A DNA stretch of 8,580 nucleotides. It comes from an uncultured Desulfobulbaceae bacterium (GTDB lineage: Bacteria > Desulfobacterota > Desulfobulbia > Desulfobulbales > Desulfobulbaceae). Each line of letters starts with the position of its first letter. Within the stretch, counting starts at the first letter, position 1. Made by a program: the position numbers and the translations under genes. Below, one piece after another: positions 6,346 through 8,580 of the stretch. Under the pieces are notes generated by a model that had not been told where the DNA came from, did no database searches, and saw only the letters and a list, made by a program, of their open reading frames with translations. Where the stretch lies: contig CALZIH010000211.1 in the NCBI GenBank assembly GCA_945787305.1, positions 1-8,580 on the forward strand, in the 5' to 3' direction.

Positions 6346-7866
6346 TTACAACAACCGGTATTGCTTTTTCATCTCCTGGTAAACAAGCGTAGACACCTGC
6401 CTAATCACGTTACCACGGGCGAACTTCCAGTTGCCGTAATTGTCAGGCCGGGAATCCCGCTGGATAATGCCAACCAGGGCATAGGGGTAACGGTTGCCCG
6501 ATTTGTCACGGGGAACGAGAATGCCCATATCACCGCATAAATGAGCAGTTGAACCGGTTTTGTTGTAGACCAGGGTGCCTTGCGGGATAGAGGTATTTTC
6601 ATAGAGCCTGTCGCGGCCAGGTAGAGACATTAACCGGCGGATTTCCTTGCTGTACGGTAGTTCATTGTCCCAGAGAGCCTCTAGAAAACGGACATAGTCG
6701 GACGGCAGGGCGACATTTTTGTAGGTTCTCCCTCCCGTGGGAATGTATTCAGTTATAACGGTATTTTTAAAAATATCGCCGTAATACATCTGGAGAATTT
6801 CGTTGCATCGGAGCGGTCCTCCGGCCATACGCATCACCCAGTTGGTGGCTTTGTTGTTGCTACGCTGAATCATAAGTTCCATGTTTCTGCGGCTTTTTGG
6901 GCCATAGATCAATTTTCCTTGTTTGACCTGGTGATAAAAAGCCAGGGCCACAAAGGGTTTGATCATGCTTGCCGCCTGGAATCGCAGTTCACCATTGATG
7001 TCAGCCAGACTCTCTCTCCTGGTCAGGTCATAGACCATCCATCCGGTATGCTCGTCGCTGGCAATCTTCCCTTTTTTGCGCAAATCCTTGATAAATTTTT
7101 CGATGGCCTGTTCGACTTTGTTTTTCTGGAAACTGGAGGAGACCTCGCTAACCCTGGGTGGATCTACATGTTTTTTAAATTTCAGGACGGATGACTCTGT
7201 TTTAATACCAGCTTTCTTTTCTCCAGGGTTTTTTATGACTGCGACCGAACCGTCTTCATCCAGGTAAAAGGTTTGACCGAAAACGACTGGGTTATTTTGT
7301 TCGGCGGTAATGGTCGTGGAAATACCCAGGCGTTTCAAGATGCCGGCATGCTTCCTGGCAACGGCAGAGGTAGAGGGGCGATCGCCGCGCCGACGATAGA
7401 TCAGAGTGTAATTCCCTGCCGATGTTTGTTCGATAAATAGATTCTTGCCTGCTTCACTGCCGAGATGGTTATATACCTTTTTGTACAGGTTTTTCAGGCT
7501 ATCAAGATTTGGTCCCAATCCGTACCTAACATTGTGCAGTTCATAATAGCCTGTATCCTCTGCGGGGAAACAATCGGCCATACCAGCCTTTCTGAGTATC
7601 CTGCTATGCTCAACCGAAAGTTGAGCTGTACTGAGGTTTGTCCCGTTGTAATCATAGATAATGCCGAAATCGCTCTGGTCACGACTGACAATGCGTAGAT
7701 TCACGGCATCATCAGGGTCCAGAATATCTTTAAGCCGACTCTGATAATCGAGCACGCTGTCCAGGCTCTTGTCCCAGAGGTAGACCAAGTCGTATTGATA
7801 GGATTGGGAATATACCCGGCAGGGTACCAGTATAAACAACAGCAGAATCGCAACTCTTACAAACAT
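6346..7866 (-). CDS. Secreted class A beta-lactamase-like serine hydrolase with duplicated N-terminal domain
   Basis: This 506-residue precursor has a hydrophobic signal peptide (residues 1-20) with a likely cleavage after VYS; LVPC is not a good lipobox, so it is probably periplasmic and soluble. Residues 35-104 and 121-190 are tandem repeats that align without gaps over 70 residues, with roughly 18 identities by eye; they look SPOR-like and may bind cell wall. Residues 200-250 form a linker. Residues 255-500 are a beta-lactamase2/serine hydrolase domain with SMIK (Ser300 nucleophile, Lys303), SNN (336-338) and KTG (436-438). The class A omega-loop ExxLN motif is not intact (EYIPT around Glu373), so beta-lactamase activity is doubtful. 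A peptidoglycan or D-Ala peptidase role, or another esterase-type role, fits as well. It has its own promoter and terminator and is convergent with the signalling cluster. Confidence 0.88.
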   Translation of the reverse strand: MFVRVAILLLFILVPCRVYSQSYQYDLVYLWDKSLDSVLDYQSRLKDILDPDDAVNLRIVSRDQSDFGIIYDYNGTNLSTAQLSVEHSRILRKAGMADCFPAEDTGYYELHNVRYGLGPNLDSLKNLYKKVYNHLGSEAGKNLFIEQTSAGNYTLIYRRRGDRPSTSAVARKHAGILKRLGISTTITAEQNNPVVFGQTFYLDEDGSVAVIKNPGEKKAGIKTESSVLKFKKHVDPPRVSEVSSSFQKNKVEQAIEKFIKDLRKKGKIASDEHTGWMVYDLTRRESLADINGELRFQAASMIKPFVALAFYHQVKQGKLIYGPKSRRNMELMIQRSNNKATNWVMRMAGGPLRCNEILQMYYGDIFKNTVITEYIPTGGRTYKNVALPSDYVRFLEALWDNELPYSKEIRRLMSLPGRDRLYENTSIPQGTLVYNKTGSTAHLCGDMGILVPRDKSGNRYPYALVGIIQRDSRPDNYGNWKFARGNVIRQVSTLVYQEMKKQYRLL

Positions 7867-7920
7867 ATTCTCTCAATAATTAGTATTTAACTTGCAGAAC
7901 AAACTTTTAGTCACATTTTC

Positions 7921-7950
7921 AGTATAGCAAAAGTCGACCGCCATCTCCAA
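7921..7950 (-). promoter_or_regulatory. Probable sigma70-type promoter of the serine hydrolase gene
   Basis: Read on the minus strand, a -35-like TTGGAG (7950-7945) and a -10 TATACT (7926-7921, preceded by TGC) are separated by 18 bases. Transcription would start near 7914, giving a leader of about 50 bases. A weak GAGAGA stands just before the start codon. The -10 box is good and the -35 box only partial. Confidence 0.5.
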
Positions 7951-7994
7951 AATAAAAATTCGGCCAGGAATTATCCTTGCTCTAAAAATTGTTT

Positions 7995-8000
7995 AGGAGA
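7995..8000 (+). promoter_or_regulatory. Good ribosome binding site before a short ORF
   Basis: AGGAGA stands eight bases before the ATG at 8009. It is a near-ideal Shine-Dalgarno sequence in an otherwise disordered region and is the main reason to consider the short ORF. Confidence 0.4.
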
Positions 8001-8008
8001 TGAGCTCA

Positions 8009-8140
8009 ATGCTGCCTTCAGGACCTGATACTTTCCGGCAAGCAACAAATTTCATCCATAAAATCAAATCCATGAGCTTTAATATTCGCCATATCCATCG
8101 GGGCGAACGTTCTCCCGATTATGCTTGTGCTCCTCAGTAG
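8009..8140 (+). CDS. Possible 43-residue protein or the 5' end of a broken gene
   Basis: The ORF starts MLPSGPDTFRQATNFIHKIK and ends at TAG 8138-8140. It has a well-placed AGGAGA but no recognisable family, no signal peptide and no membrane helix. A second frame (ATG 8121) overlaps its end and continues with a lipoprotein-like sequence, so this could be the intact start of a gene later disrupted by frameshifts. I consider a real short gene less likely than not. Confidence 0.25.
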   Translation: MLPSGPDTFRQATNFIHKIKSMSFNIRHIHRGERSPDYACAPQ

Positions 8141-8464
8141 GGCAGTTTCCTCCTGTAGCTCCCAGGCACCAGTCACTCCCCGGGAACCTCTTCCTCCACC
8201 TGAAATCGTGGCGCATGATGAACCGCAGGGCGCTGTTTCTCTCAAATGGGATCGGCTTACTGGAAGGAAGGATACCAGAAACGCATTTTCAAACGGATGC
8301 TTGCCAAGGGGCGAACCATTTTCGATGTTGTCCGCTATATCGTTCCACCCTGTTTTTCGCAGCATGTGTTAACCACGGTTGTTAACGTTACCCAAACAAC
8401 TGGAGCTTTGCAGATACACCCGGTTAAACCTGGCTACGGGAAAGCGGCCGGTTTTCGGATTTGA
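8121..8464 (+). pseudogene. Possible decayed lipoprotein gene in two frames
   Basis: From 8121 one frame encodes a short hydrophobic start and Cys followed by a proline-rich linker (LVLLSRAVSSCSSQ, then TPREPLPPPE), as in exported lipoproteins. Around 8240-8265 the protein-like character moves to the frame of 8246, giving YWKEGYQKRIFKRMLAKGR and VVRYIVPP, then GALQIHP, and stopping at 8464. The second part is faintly reminiscent of the region before the catalytic domain in MltD-like lytic transglycosylases, but the ESxF catalytic signature is absent. One frameshift near 8250 would join the parts. This is a low-confidence reading. Confidence 0.2.
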
Positions 8465-8567
8465 AGAAACCTATTCCCAGTTCAACCCGCTGAACACACA
8501 AAGGAAAGCTTGGCACTGGAATTTTACATGGAAACAGAAGATGATTAGACTGGTTCGATTTTTTAAG

Positions 8568-8573
8568 AGGAGG
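8568..8573 (+). promoter_or_regulatory. Strong ribosome binding site at the window edge
   Basis: AGGAGG lies 7 bases from the right edge. The only start-like codon inside the window (GTG 8577) is too close at three bases, so the real start is probably an ATG just beyond 8580. A plus-strand gene is expected there. Confidence 0.4.
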
Positions 8574-8580
8574 CCTGTGG

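Larger units (their letters stand above)
7867..8580. other. 714-base region with a promoter, a short ORF and scrambled coding-like fragments
   Basis: After the hydrolase promoter (7921-7950) no long convincing gene follows. The plus strand shows a small ORF at 8009-8140, then pieces in changing frames: a lipoprotein-like stretch (8121 onward: SSCSSQAPVTPREPLPPPE), a helical basic stretch in a second frame (8246-8464: YWKEGYQKRIFKRMLAKGR), and an open stretch in a third frame from about 8376 to the edge (FGFEETYSQFNPLNTQRKAW). Such switching suggests a decayed gene. The minus strand also carries a 115-codon open frame (8018-8365) without protein-like composition. I cannot assign a function. 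Confidence 0.5.

Noticed and set aside
6133..6540. 135-codon plus-strand frame crossing the end of the hydrolase gene
   Set aside because: It starts with TTG without a ribosome binding site, becomes Arg/Cys-rich, and its second half is antisense to a well-supported gene.
6346..7866. Reading the hydrolase as an antibiotic resistance gene
   Set aside because: The omega-loop ExxLN of class A enzymes is not present and the N-terminal repeats suggest a cell-wall role.
8018..8365. 115-codon minus-strand frame
   Set aside because: No ribosome binding site or motif, and a Gly/Ser/Arg-rich composition; more protein-like fragments lie on the plus strand. Not fully excluded.
1..8580. CRISPR array, tRNA, rRNA, insertion sequence or phage genes
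   Set aside because: I found no regularly spaced repeats, no cloverleaf-like sequence, and no transposase or phage protein in any frame.

Overview
The window reads as chromosomal DNA of a Gram-negative bacterium of roughly 50% GC. It encodes a periplasmic c-type haem sensor (CxxCH between two membrane helices), a secreted serine hydrolase with a signal peptide, and Hanks-type Ser/Thr kinases joined to universal-stress and CZB domains. That mix suits an anaerobic or redox-flexible lineage such as Desulfobacterota. This is an inference from gene content; no taxonomic marker is present.

Bases 1-5913 form one tightly packed plus-strand cluster, probably an operon whose promoter lies upstream of the window. 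In order it holds: the C-terminal end of a polytopic membrane protein; a 68-residue single-helix membrane protein; a free-standing universal stress protein (Usp); a 195-residue tail-anchored protein of unknown function; a soluble Ser/Thr kinase fused to a Usp domain and a C-terminal zinc-binding CZB domain; a possible 42-codon ORF; a metallophosphoesterase; and a membrane kinase-like protein with a periplasmic DUF3365/Tll0287-like haem c domain. Genes overlap or sit within about 20 bases of each other, apart from a 93-base gap before the Usp gene that carries a perfect 13-bp inverted repeat.

The cluster looks like a redox or oxidant signalling module. One protein would sense with periplasmic haem, the other with a cytoplasmic Zn-Cys/His site, and a phosphoesterase encoded between them could oppose the kinase. 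The haem-linked kinase has lost the catalytic-loop Asn and has DMG in place of DFG, so it may be a pseudokinase that regulates its partner.

Bases 5914-6345 hold no convincing gene, but contain an intrinsic terminator that works on the minus strand. Bases 6346-7866 (minus) encode a secreted class A beta-lactamase-like serine hydrolase preceded by two tandem 70-residue repeats, with a plausible sigma70 promoter upstream. Bases 7867-8580 are disordered: a short ORF with a good ribosome binding site, then coding-like pieces in shifting frames that suggest a decayed gene, and at the very end an AGGAGG that probably serves a gene starting just outside the window.
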